From Bodo saltans (lineage: Eukaryota > Euglenozoa > Kinetoplastea > Eubodonida > Bodonidae), in NCBI GenBank assembly GCA_001460835.1, contig CYKH01000484.1, positions 21,667 through 85,666 on the forward strand: a DNA stretch of 64,000 nt. Reading direction: 5' to 3'. Positions 36,951-45,834 of this stretch are shown one piece after another. The notes below the pieces were generated by a model. It did no database searches, was not told the origin of the DNA, and worked only from the letters and a program-made list of their open reading frames with translations. The position numbers and the translations under genes were made by a program. Every line of letters starts with the position of its first letter. Positions within the stretch are counted from its first letter, which is position 1.

Positions 36951-36980
36951 TGAATCTGGGGTGTTGAAGAAACAGAAGAA

Positions 36981-39900
36981 ATGCAGCTGCGTGTACTCAG
37001 CTACAACATGAACATGCTCCCATGGGGAGCAGGGGGTGCGTTTCAAGAAGAACGAGCCCGCACATTCTTGTCGTACGTGGAACAAGAGAAATACGATGTC
37101 CTTTGTCTTCAAGAGTTGTTCGCTGCTGCTCTACTGCCGAACGTAGCCCAGAAGGTGTTGTGCTTCCAGAGGAAATTGATCGATGCGTTGTACAACATGG
37201 GATACCAGTACTCGGTGTACTCGCGGCAGCCTTCGTACGTGTCCGTGCTACGGTATGGAATGGTCACAGACACCGGTCTCTTGATTTTGTCAAAGGTTCC
37301 CGTTGTGGATAGTGGTTCGTTCACGGTGCGCAGCACTACCCGAGGCCAGCATAAAGCGTTACGAGGGTGTATTTTTGCAAAGCTGTCGTTCGTCGACCAT
37401 CAGACCAATCGAGTGGCTGACATGGCAGTGTTCAACATGTACCTTCGTCCAGGCGCACCAGAGGGGAACACAGGATTGCTTCCTGACGTGGTGGGAGGAG
37501 CGACCCAAAGTCACCCACGGGATCAAGACGGGGACCAGCAAGTAAATCAGCTTTGTCGGTTCATAGAGTCCACTCTTGAGCCTCGAGGTGGGCGACAATG
37601 TGCTTTTCTCCTGTGCGGCAATTTTTATGGTGACTTTCCCGGCAACCAACAACACTTCGAAGACTTCGTAGCCAGGTTACAGCACTCATCCGTTGTAGGG
37701 GGCCAGGTGGTGGACGTACTGCATCGAGCGTACGGCCGCAATGTTCCCACTCGGCCTCCACGTTTGTTTTTTCAAACCAGAGCAGAGCTTTGTCTTGTTG
37801 ATGCTGAACCGCAGCGGCAAGATTTCCTATTGATCGGAAATGTCCGATCGGAAGGCATTCATATTCAGCAATCACATCTTGAGAAGTTCCACGCACCACC
37901 CCTCCGGCCCTACGTGTATCTGAGCGACCACTTTGGCGTTTGCACAGAATTGTCCTTTGCTGGCAAAGTACTCAAAGGCCCAGCGAATATGCATCACGAA
38001 AAGGTCAAAGCGAGTGGAGGTGGCGGCAACAACAACACAGTGCTTATCGATGGGACAAGGAAAGTTCTGCGATCCTACACCTTGTGGACAATGGAGGTAG
38101 CCGTTATGCTGACGATACTTATGTTGTGCGTGTTCTACGTCCCTAAAGCAGAGATTGCCGTCCCTTGCATTGCATTATTGCTGTCTCTTCGGTGGCTTTT
38201 CGGCCACACAGTGATTCGAGAGGGACTCGCAGTCGCAACGTCGATGGCGTTGGTGGCATCAGGAGCGACTCGAGTGCACACTGAGGACATTCACAACACT
38301 TCTCAAAACGCGGATCGCGATGTTAACCCTAATCGCGATGGCATTGTGCAGCCCACTGCCATTTGGGAACTCTGGGAGAAGAGCGTTGAGAAAAATCGAT
38401 GGCAGCGTTGCCTGGGCCAACGATCAGTGGACTCGGGCATCATGTTCGACTCCGAGTGGCTGACATTTGCACAGGTAGATGCACGCGTTCGAGACTTTGG
38501 CTCTGGTTTGTTATTGAGCTGTGTCAAGCGTGGAGACACCATTGGGATGCTATGTGGGTCTAATCGACGCGCGGTGGTTGCAGATTTAGCATGTTTGGGC
38601 TTCGGCATTGCTACGCTGACATTGGCGGGAACTCAGCCCGTCATACGGCAGCTTCTGGATACAAGGGGCATACGTGTCGTTGTTGCAAGCCGAACCTCTG
38701 TGATGACCTTGCTGGAGAGCAGGTCTCGCTGCCTGCGAACAATCATTACGTTGCACCCCACTGAGTACGAAGAAGAGGCCCTGGCCAAGGATCTCAACGT
38801 TGAGCTCTTGCGCTTCGAGACGGTAGAAGGACTTGGAAAAGCAAATCCATGCACGCCGTGCCCCATTGTAGCAGAAGAAGCCCCGTTCACGCAAGTGGTG
38901 GAGTCCAGTGCTACTGGCGTCATTGAGGTAAATGACTTCACGCAGCATGACCTTATCCGTGCAATCGCTTCTCTTCAGGAGCGAAACGTAGTCCCTCGGC
39001 AGACCGCCGCCACTCCACAAGGAACTGCAGCAAGCGATACTACGCGAGGAGGAGTTGTTGAAGTTCGGCGAGATATGATGGTGTGGTTTGCACCGTTCTC
39101 AACACTGTTCCACCGTATTCTTGTGCTGTCGATGTTACTTTGTGGAGGCAACTCTGTTGCTTGTGCTGAGCACGGCCGCTTACACGATGCACTTCGATAT
39201 TTTCGCCCGACTGTTCTTGTCGCCCCGCCATCCCTTTTCTACAGCGGCGAGCAACAGTTCAGGGATGCGATGCGCAAGTGGACGAGGGCCTTTAGGTTTT
39301 TGTTTATGAGCATCTATCGATTCCGCTCACAATTGATCCACGAGCACCACCGCGATTCGTCCACTCTTCGAAAGATTTTCTTTCATTCATTCCAACGTCA
39401 CATTGGTGGCAACGTGAAGAAGATCGTGATAAGCGGTACCGACACGAGCACACCCTTCTCGGTCCACGAGTTTATCGCTGTGTGCTATCATCCGTGTGTT
39501 CGAGAGGTGCTCTTTCACCAGAAGATCGGCGTTGTCGCAGTGGACGGGACACCAAGCTCGCACTGCACAGTTGCTGTGGTCCACCACCCAACGACGCCGT
39601 TGGCTGCAGATGATGCCCGTACGCTTGTGCCGATTACCGATGTATCCCCTCAACCTATGGAGGATGATCAAGGTCAAGAGCGGATTGGGCGGCTTCAGGT
39701 GACTTTGAAGTCTCTGCATCACCCCCACACTCAGCGAGCAGCCATGGAGTTCGACGTCGCTGCTGTGTGGACCACCTCTGAACAGAAGTCGCTGAAACTC
39801 CTTGGGCCAGCGGAGGGCATTCTGTGGCCGGTGCCGTACCTCCATGTCTCTGCGCAGGACATGGAACGTACTTACTCGCAGTGCCGCTATGTATTTGATA

Positions 39901-41774
39901 TCTTTGTGACGTGTGAGTCCGGTCGTCCGCTGGTTGCAGTCGTCCACCCCAACAAAGACTTGATTGAATGGGAGTGGCTGAATCGATTTAAGCATATGTC
40001 CACGAAGCAACTTTCTTGGCCGGAGCTGGTCAGCTTTGCCACTCCTCTGGTGATGGAAGCGTTTGGACAGCTTGCAAAGATTCACGACTTGCACCTATCT
40101 CAACGGATCACCGCTGTGCACATGCATCCACACACATTCTCAGAGCACGGAGATTTCTTTACACCCCACGGTCGTCTACGCAGAGCAAGACTCACAGATT
40201 ATTTCCGTCGACACGTTCAGCGTTTGTATGGTGGGTCGCAGCTGGACCGTTCACTCTTGCTAAGTCCAGTGGTCAAGGATATAGACGAGATTCCCAACGC
40301 CCTTTCCTCATCTGCTCTCGATATCCCCAGGCCACTGCGTCGGCATCCGTTGTGGCAGTTGGTTGTCCCAGTGGCGGTGGATATAGGAGGAACCTTCGCG
40401 AAGATCGTCTACCTGCGGCCGCCGGGTGGAGTCGGCTTGCCTTCGTTTGTGCAACGTGAATACAACGCACTCGAGAAGGCAATGATGCCAGACCTTCGAT
40501 TCTTCCGAGAGACATCGTCTCCCAGCAGCTCCCTCGCGCCAGATTCGTCGCCAAACGCAGATTTTCCCGGTGAACTCTGCTTTGCTCGTTTGGAGTCCAA
40601 GCGAGTCCCTGATTTTGTGGAGTTCTTGCAACAGAGCAACGCAACATCACTCTACAAACAAGAGCACGTAGAGCAAGTGCGCGCCACAGGGGGTGGTGCG
40701 TTTAAGTATGCAGCACTTGTCCAATCTCAGCTTGGTGTCAAGCTCCGAGTGGTGAAGGAAATGGACTCCATCGTGTGGGGACTTCATTTACTGTTGAGAG
40801 TCGCCCCAGAAACGATCTTCACCGTTGACGCGGATTCTGGGACTCCCCAGCCTCATAAGATCGTTGCGGCCGCCACGTCACATGTGAGCGAGACGACCAG
40901 CAGCCCATCACCACAGACAACCCCGATCAAAGACAACTCGAAGTCTCATCAACAACCTCGCTTAGATCCGTTTCCCTTCTTGATTGTCAATATCGGGTCT
41001 GGTATTAGCATTGTAAAATGTGTCAATGGTGATGGCACGTATGAGCGTGTTGGTGGTTCCGCTATTGGTGGGGCAACTTTCTGGGGCCTCGTACGCACAA
41101 TGACGAATATCAACTCTTGGGATGAAGTGCTGGAAACCACTCGAGTCGATGGTCCAGGCGACAACACCAACGTAGACCTCCTTGTGGGGGATATCTACGG
41201 GTACAACGCGACTGACCTCCCGAGCATGTTGTCAGTGGATACCGTCGCATCCACATTTGGCAAACTTGGTACAGATCGATTCTCGCGCACCAACAGCCAC
41301 CACACTCGCCGTCCTTCGACCATGTCAGAAGAGGACCTTGCGCTTTCTGGTAGTCCATCAGAGTTGCTCCACGAGTCTATGTACGGCGTTCCCGCAGACG
41401 ACGGAGATGCCGTTAGTGCGCGTCCACCTGCAACAGTTCCACTTGGCTTGGGCGGGGTTGGCCCAAATGCTAGGAACGGTGCGCCGTCCTCAGGAGGCAT
41501 CGGTCACCATCACCCCAATCTCGCCTCTATTGATGTTGTACGGTCACTGCTCATTATGATTGCCAACAACGTGACACAGCTTGCTTATTTGCATTGTTGC
41601 ACTGAGCATACCAAGTACGTGTTCTTCACAGGTGGGTTTGTTCGCGATAACCCAATTGTCTGGAGGCAAATATCGAAATCGATGAGATACTGGTCGAAAG
41701 GAGCGCTTCATGCGCACTTTATTGCTCATGATGGCTACCTTGGAGCACTGGGCACAGCGACAATCGACCTGTAA
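36981..41774 (+). CDS. EEP/sphingomyelinase-like + acyl-CoA-synthetase-like + type II pantothenate kinase fusion, 1597 aa
   Basis: Three domains in one frame. (1) Residues 1-325: endonuclease/exonuclease/phosphatase fold as in neutral sphingomyelinase, with SYNMN (N9), LQE (E45), DTGLLILSK and SDHFG (D316, H317). NTHL is NMYL (Y154) and GDxN is GNFY (N214, Y216), so catalysis is doubtful. A hydrophobic pair lies at ~373-430. (2) Residues ~455-1110: long-chain acyl-CoA synthetase layout, but the TSGTTGxPK loop is SSATGVIEV (642-650) and the DRK motif is GPAEG (942-946). (3) Residues ~1130-1597: type II pantothenate kinase with VDIGGTFAK (D1134), ATGGGAFKY (from 1235), catalytic-type Glu1260 in KEMDS, VNIGSG, GGSAIGGATF and a C-terminal HDGYLGALG. 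A ~75-residue Ser/Gly-rich insert interrupts domain 3. It should phosphorylate pantothenate, the first step of CoA synthesis. Confidence 0.88.
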   Translation: MQLRVLSYNMNMLPWGAGGAFQEERARTFLSYVEQEKYDVLCLQELFAAALLPNVAQKVLCFQRKLIDALYNMGYQYSVYSRQPSYVSVLRYGMVTDTGLLILSKVPVVDSGSFTVRSTTRGQHKALRGCIFAKLSFVDHQTNRVADMAVFNMYLRPGAPEGNTGLLPDVVGGATQSHPRDQDGDQQVNQLCRFIESTLEPRGGRQCAFLLCGNFYGDFPGNQQHFEDFVARLQHSSVVGGQVVDVLHRAYGRNVPTRPPRLFFQTRAELCLVDAEPQRQDFLLIGNVRSEGIHIQQSHLEKFHAPPLRPYVYLSDHFGVCTELSFAGKVLKGPANMHHEKVKASGGGGNNNTVLIDGTRKVLRSYTLWTMEVAVMLTILMLCVFYVPKAEIAVPCIALLLSLRWLFGHTVIREGLAVATSMALVASGATRVHTEDIHNTSQNADRDVNPNRDGIVQPTAIWELWEKSVEKNRWQRCLGQRSVDSGIMFDSEWLTFAQVDARVRDFGSGLLLSCVKRGDTIGMLCGSNRRAVVADLACLGFGIATLTLAGTQPVIRQLLDTRGIRVVVASRTSVMTLLESRSRCLRTIITLHPTEYEEEALAKDLNVELLRFETVEGLGKANPCTPCPIVAEEAPFTQVVESSATGVIEVNDFTQHDLIRAIASLQERNVVPRQTAATPQGTAASDTTRGGVVEVRRDMMVWFAPFSTLFHRILVLSMLLCGGNSVACAEHGRLHDALRYFRPTVLVAPPSLFYSGEQQFRDAMRKWTRAFRFLFMSIYRFRSQLIHEHHRDSSTLRKIFFHSFQRHIGGNVKKIVISGTDTSTPFSVHEFIAVCYHPCVREVLFHQKIGVVAVDGTPSSHCTVAVVHHPTTPLAADDARTLVPITDVSPQPMEDDQGQERIGRLQVTLKSLHHPHTQRAAMEFDVAAVWTTSEQKSLKLLGPAEGILWPVPYLHVSAQDMERTYSQCRYVFDIFVTCESGRPLVAVVHPNKDLIEWEWLNRFKHMSTKQLSWPELVSFATPLVMEAFGQLAKIHDLHLSQRITAVHMHPHTFSEHGDFFTPHGRLRRARLTDYFRRHVQRLYGGSQLDRSLLLSPVVKDIDEIPNALSSSALDIPRPLRRHPLWQLVVPVAVDIGGTFAKIVYLRPPGGVGLPSFVQREYNALEKAMMPDLRFFRETSSPSSSLAPDSSPNADFPGELCFARLESKRVPDFVEFLQQSNATSLYKQEHVEQVRATGGGAFKYAALVQSQLGVKLRVVKEMDSIVWGLHLLLRVAPETIFTVDADSGTPQPHKIVAAATSHVSETTSSPSPQTTPIKDNSKSHQQPRLDPFPFLIVNIGSGISIVKCVNGDGTYERVGGSAIGGATFWGLVRTMTNINSWDEVLETTRVDGPGDNTNVDLLVGDIYGYNATDLPSMLSVDTVASTFGKLGTDRFSRTNSHHTRRPSTMSEEDLALSGSPSELLHESMYGVPADDGDAVSARPPATVPLGLGGVGPNARNGAPSSGGIGHHHPNLASIDVVRSLLIMIANNVTQLAYLHCCTEHTKYVFFTGGFVRDNPIVWRQISKSMRYWSKGALHAHFIAHDGYLGALGTATIDL

Positions 41775-42307
41775 CGTCGTTGTGTTATGATTGTGAATAG
41801 CTCGCCACCAATAAAAAAGCAAACAAACAACGTTATTTGCATGCAAATTAGTGCTGTGCATGCGGAGCTCAACATAATCTGTATTTTTGTTGCTGAACCA
41901 AGTTCAAGAGACTCTCGAAACACCCCATATGCTCCTGTCATTAACTGAATATATCCTCAACATCTGTTTGAAAGCGCTGACACTTCCAATGATGTACGTT
42001 TCACTCGTCCATTGATTTTACGTTTTGTGCGTGTGTGAGAGAGAGAGAGGGCGAGAAAGATACAAAATATTGACAATTCTCCTCCTTCTTGACGCATATC
42101 GAGCGATCTTCACAGCGCGTGCTTACGAATTTCATTCGAAGTGCGTTTGACGACCGTTCAGCTAAGGAAAGGAAGAAGCATCAACAGGAAAGGTAGATCA
42201 TCAAGTTCTGTCTTTTGGTTGAAAGCGGTTGCCTTTTTTTTTCTTCTGTTTGCATCAACTCTACCAAAAACCCATCATTCAATCCCCATCAAAAAAGCCT
42301 TTGTTGC
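41775..42307. other. Intergenic, no gene seen
   Basis: About 530 bases. Contains a short GA microsatellite near 42038-42050 and a T9 run at about 42233 that could serve as pyrimidine tract for the next gene. No convincing open frame on either strand. Confidence 0.45.
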
Positions 42308-42760
42308 ATGAACACGCGAAGTGCATTTGCCAGCAACAACGACATTTCGACTAACGACATTATAAGTGACACTGATACAACGATGGCCAACCCCACCAAA
42401 CCTTTTAGCGTTCGTCCCTCTGTTTCGATGAATGAACTACAGATGGATGAGTTCAAGCTGGAGCCAGGAGCTGCGTCCCCGGAGGGAGCGCAGAGTCCTC
42501 GCAACGAGGCAGATGTGGATGCTTCCAAGAAACCGTCTCAGCGTTTGCTGATCCGCAAGTACGATAGTTGGAGTGCGCTTGACGAAGGTAGTAGTGGGAG
42601 CGTCGTTCAGAGTCCACAATCACCCCGTGCGCTTTTAGTGATGAAGAGGATGGCTGCAGATGAGAAACCACCTCGCCCTACACCTGCTCCAGCACTAAGG
42701 CCAAACAGTCAGCTGCCTCCTCTTGCACCCGCACCTGACTCCACCACCGCACAACAGTGA
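42308..42760 (+). CDS. Small Ser/Pro-rich hypothetical protein, 150 aa
   Basis: The ATG at 42308 (the frame is open further up but only from a TTG). The product is low in complexity: Asn/Ser/Thr at the N-terminus, a central RLLIRKYDSWSALDEG stretch, and a Pro/Ala-rich C-terminus. Repeated SP sites (AASPEGAQSP, QSPQSPR) could be targets of proline-directed kinases. No domain or membrane segment. It is probably real given its size, pyrimidine-rich leader and acidic/basic balance, but its family is unknown. Confidence 0.45.
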   Translation: MNTRSAFASNNDISTNDIISDTDTTMANPTKPFSVRPSVSMNELQMDEFKLEPGAASPEGAQSPRNEADVDASKKPSQRLLIRKYDSWSALDEGSSGSVVQSPQSPRALLVMKRMAADEKPPRPTPAPALRPNSQLPPLAPAPDSTTAQQ

Positions 42761-43619
42761 AACAATGCACCTCTTGAGGACGGAGATGCGAGAGAACAAA
42801 AGAGTGACGACGAGCGTGCTTTGACTGCACCTGTAGCACCATGATCATCAGCGCAGTGTGTCACTACACATTAACACACGAATTAGTGAACTGCATATTT
42901 CCTGTATGGTGCTGCTTGGGGCTTCATCACCGGATTTTTAGCCTGTGCTTTTTTTTTTTTTGTACTGTGACTATGCTAATCTTCATTTTTTGTTGCATTG
43001 CTTTTGCGCCAACCGGCCTGCTCTTCACAGGTCTCAGGAGGTAAATGTTGTTCTGTTTTTTTTTTTTCTTGTGGGTTTTTTGTTTTGTTTGAGCGCACGA
43101 CTGTTTTTTATTGTTTTCGTGCACTTTTGCGTTGCACTCATCATTCTCCAAATCCGCCACTCTCCGCCGCTGGTGGAGAGTTCGGATGGGAAAAGTGTGT
43201 TCAGTTGACAAGAGATGGTTCTTCCCTTCACCACCTTGGTGAGTTTTTTTTGTATGCGTTTGCTGCTGTGGAACGTCCCTGCCTTGTTCGCTAACACATT
43301 CTAAAGATCTTGTGTGTTTTCTTGATTCGCCCCCCTTACTGCTTTCTTACTGCTTTCTCTTTGAATACTTTCGGCGCGTGTGTCTTCCCACTCACTTTAT
43401 CCCCTCGGCGTTGGAAGTGCAAAGGTGATGCATTTAAGAGCGCGTGCAGCCATCGGCGCCTTCAACGCAATTATCACGACCGTGCTCGCTATGCCGTACG
43501 CCAATTGGTTTGTGTGGGCACTTTTTGTTCCTTGTGCTCCTCCTCGCCGTAATCCCAGAGGTCGTTTGTTGTCTGACAAAGCTAATCAAAAAAGCCCAGA
43601 GCAATCGAGGCACGTCGAG

Positions 43620-44038
43620 GATGAAATGTTTCACTGTGGACTAGGCGCAGAATCAAAAATGTTGGAAAAAGGGGATCGCCAAAGTGGTTATGTGAGGCAT
43701 CACGCATTCACTTGCGAGAGCAGAGCCTTTGAGCTTCTAGCATTCTTCTTTACTAAAACACGCTCCATTTTCTCGAAGCGATTATATGTTGTCAAAGCAC
43801 ACAGTGTAAAACACCCTCACTTCTCCTTTATCCTCCTATATCGCCAACTCCCCCCTGCTATGTGTGTACTTTCCTCTCTTCGTTTGCTGTTTTCGTCATT
43901 GTTGCGGGATCGTGTGTTTCTGATGTGAGCAAAATTGACGGCGACAAGTCAGAGTGAGTTTTGTGTAGCTTACAAAAAAATCTATCTTTTTCTACTGGTG
44001 TTAGTTGCTCTCTGCCCCACCTCCAAGAAAAGCCTGTT
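43620..44038. repeat. 419-bp perfect direct tandem duplication, copy 1
   Basis: Begins GATGAAATGTTTCACTG and ends AGAAAAGCCTGTT. Every line compared matches copy 2 without mismatch, and the two copies abut directly with no junction microhomology. Confidence 0.97.
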
Positions 44039-44457
44039 GATGAAATGTTTCACTGTGGACTAGGCGCAGAATCAAAAATGTTGGAAAAAGGGGATCGCCA
44101 AAGTGGTTATGTGAGGCATCACGCATTCACTTGCGAGAGCAGAGCCTTTGAGCTTCTAGCATTCTTCTTTACTAAAACACGCTCCATTTTCTCGAAGCGA
44201 TTATATGTTGTCAAAGCACACAGTGTAAAACACCCTCACTTCTCCTTTATCCTCCTATATCGCCAACTCCCCCCTGCTATGTGTGTACTTTCCTCTCTTC
44301 GTTTGCTGTTTTCGTCATTGTTGCGGGATCGTGTGTTTCTGATGTGAGCAAAATTGACGGCGACAAGTCAGAGTGAGTTTTGTGTAGCTTACAAAAAAAT
44401 CTATCTTTTTCTACTGGTGTTAGTTGCTCTCTGCCCCACCTCCAAGAAAAGCCTGTT
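44039..44457. repeat. 419-bp perfect direct tandem duplication, copy 2
   Basis: Exact second copy, continuing into unique sequence after GCCTGTT at 44457. Non-coding, so the reading-frame test available for the SMC3 duplication does not apply here. Confidence 0.97.
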
Positions 44458-45032
44458 CTTGTGTAATCTCTTCTTTCTCCTCTTCTTTCCTCTTCGCACT
44501 TTTACACATCCACCCCTTCCATTTGCGTTTGCTTGCGCACCTTTCGTTTCGTTTCTTTCGCACTTTTTTTTTCCTTGTTCGATGAACCCAACGGTATGCT
44601 GCTTTGCTTTCCTAATTGACGGACCTCGCGGCTTTTTCTCGTTTTATTTATGAAGAAGAATCAAATGCAGGCGGGGAAAACCATCAAAAAACAACTGCAC
44701 TCCCCTCCTCGCGTGATGCTTTCATCCCCTCCACTTGTCACTCGTTGCAAGAAGGTTTTTTTTTTTTGTACAAATGGACATCATCGGACAGATGTGTTGT
44801 TGTTTCAAAAGAGAAACTTGCATTGTGACTTTTTTGCCGCACTATTTTGTTTGACAAGCCATCCAACATGAGTAGGAGACAAGATCCCCCAAAAAAGACA
44901 ACAACAACTCAGTGTGTTTTGGTAGGTCTAACTGCTTCTTTAGAATGGTAACGCCAAGTCGTTGTTTGCACTAAGTTTTCCTCCATAAAGAGAACAAAGT
45001 GAACCATTCAGAGATAAGTTGCCTTTAAGAGG

Positions 45033-45617
45033 ATGATGCGCCCCACACCTTCTCCAATCCTCCTAGGGGCGTCTGCTGAAAGTAGCAGCAGACATACGAC
45101 AACGAGGCGCAGCGAGGACTCTGACGTGTGGGTGTCAGGTCACGGCAATCCATTAGGCGCCATGAAATCGTCGATTCCTTCTGGAACGACAAACTTTGAT
45201 CTTCTGCAGAGGGCAACCCGGTGTGAGGAAGAAGCAGCAAGGCTCCGTGAAGTTGTCTCAACGCTTGAACTTGAGCTTGAAAGGGCCAGAGTGCAACAAG
45301 AAGTATGGAAGACAACAGACCCATTTTACTACGTGACGCCAGTGTCTGTGTTGCCGCCACGTGTTGTCAATGAGCATCGAACTATTATCGAGTCTATCGT
45401 GGAGCATGCAATCCTTTATCGGGAGAGCTTCAAGCTCTTGCAGCCAACCTCTGCAGGGGCAGGCGTTGTGAAGAGTAATACTGTGGATGGCGGCACCCCT
45501 TCGACGATGATAGAAAACCAACGAACAGCAAGGGCATTGCGACAACTTCAACAAGAGAACGAGATTCTTCGCTCGACAATTGCACGGCTGCATCATGAAG
45601 CTGCTTCACGTTTTTGA
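45033..45617 (+). CDS. Small coiled-coil hypothetical protein, 194 aa
   Basis: The ATG at 45033 follows an AT-rich leader. The N-terminal ~50 residues are Ser/Thr/Arg-rich. Residues about 57-90 (RATRCEEEAARLREVVSTLELELERARVQQ) and 160-190 (RALRQLQQENEILRSTIARL) are heptad-rich coiled coils. Between them is a possibly folded segment, YYVTPVSVLPPRVVNEHRTI. The size and layout suit a structural or cytoskeletal adaptor. I recognise no family and see no membrane segment or catalytic motif. Confidence 0.62.
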   Translation: MMRPTPSPILLGASAESSSRHTTTRRSEDSDVWVSGHGNPLGAMKSSIPSGTTNFDLLQRATRCEEEAARLREVVSTLELELERARVQQEVWKTTDPFYYVTPVSVLPPRVVNEHRTIIESIVEHAILYRESFKLLQPTSAGAGVVKSNTVDGGTPSTMIENQRTARALRQLQQENEILRSTIARLHHEAASRF

Positions 45618-45834
45618 GTCGTTTTGCCTGTCTTCGGTTTTGTTTTTTGTACATTGTTTATCACATTTGCGAAGCAAGGTGTAATGCGGTGACTCATTTC
45701 ATTTGACGGGTACCTTTTTGGTGTTGTTGACTACGAAAAAAAAAAGAAGCCCCCTTAACGAACAGGAACTCAGGTGGTAGTTTCTGACAGTTGCCCCTAA
45801 AACACACAGCACCTGAAGAATAAACGCTCAAGAA

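Larger units (their letters stand above)
42761..45032. other. Long intergenic region (2.3 kb) with a 419-bp tandem duplication
   Basis: No gene with recognisable protein features on either strand. The plus strand is rich in long pyrimidine tracts (for example near 42951, 43058, 44570 and 44757). The only structure is the 419-bp perfect duplication at 43620-44457. Short open frames of 60-180 codons in and around the duplication are low in complexity and partly copies of each other. It may hold long 3' and 5' UTRs or an unrecognised non-coding RNA. Confidence 0.5.

Noticed and set aside
39387-40094. 235-codon minus-strand open frame inside the PanK fusion
   Set aside because: Fully antisense to a well-supported coding region. 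It is open by codon bias only.
42038-42050. GA microsatellite
   Set aside because: Only about six units; ordinary simple sequence in an intergenic region.
43380-44347. Plus-strand open frames of 128-182 codons in the duplicated region
   Set aside because: They are copies of each other created by the 419-bp repeat, rich in Phe/Leu/Ser from pyrimidine-rich DNA, and lack domains.
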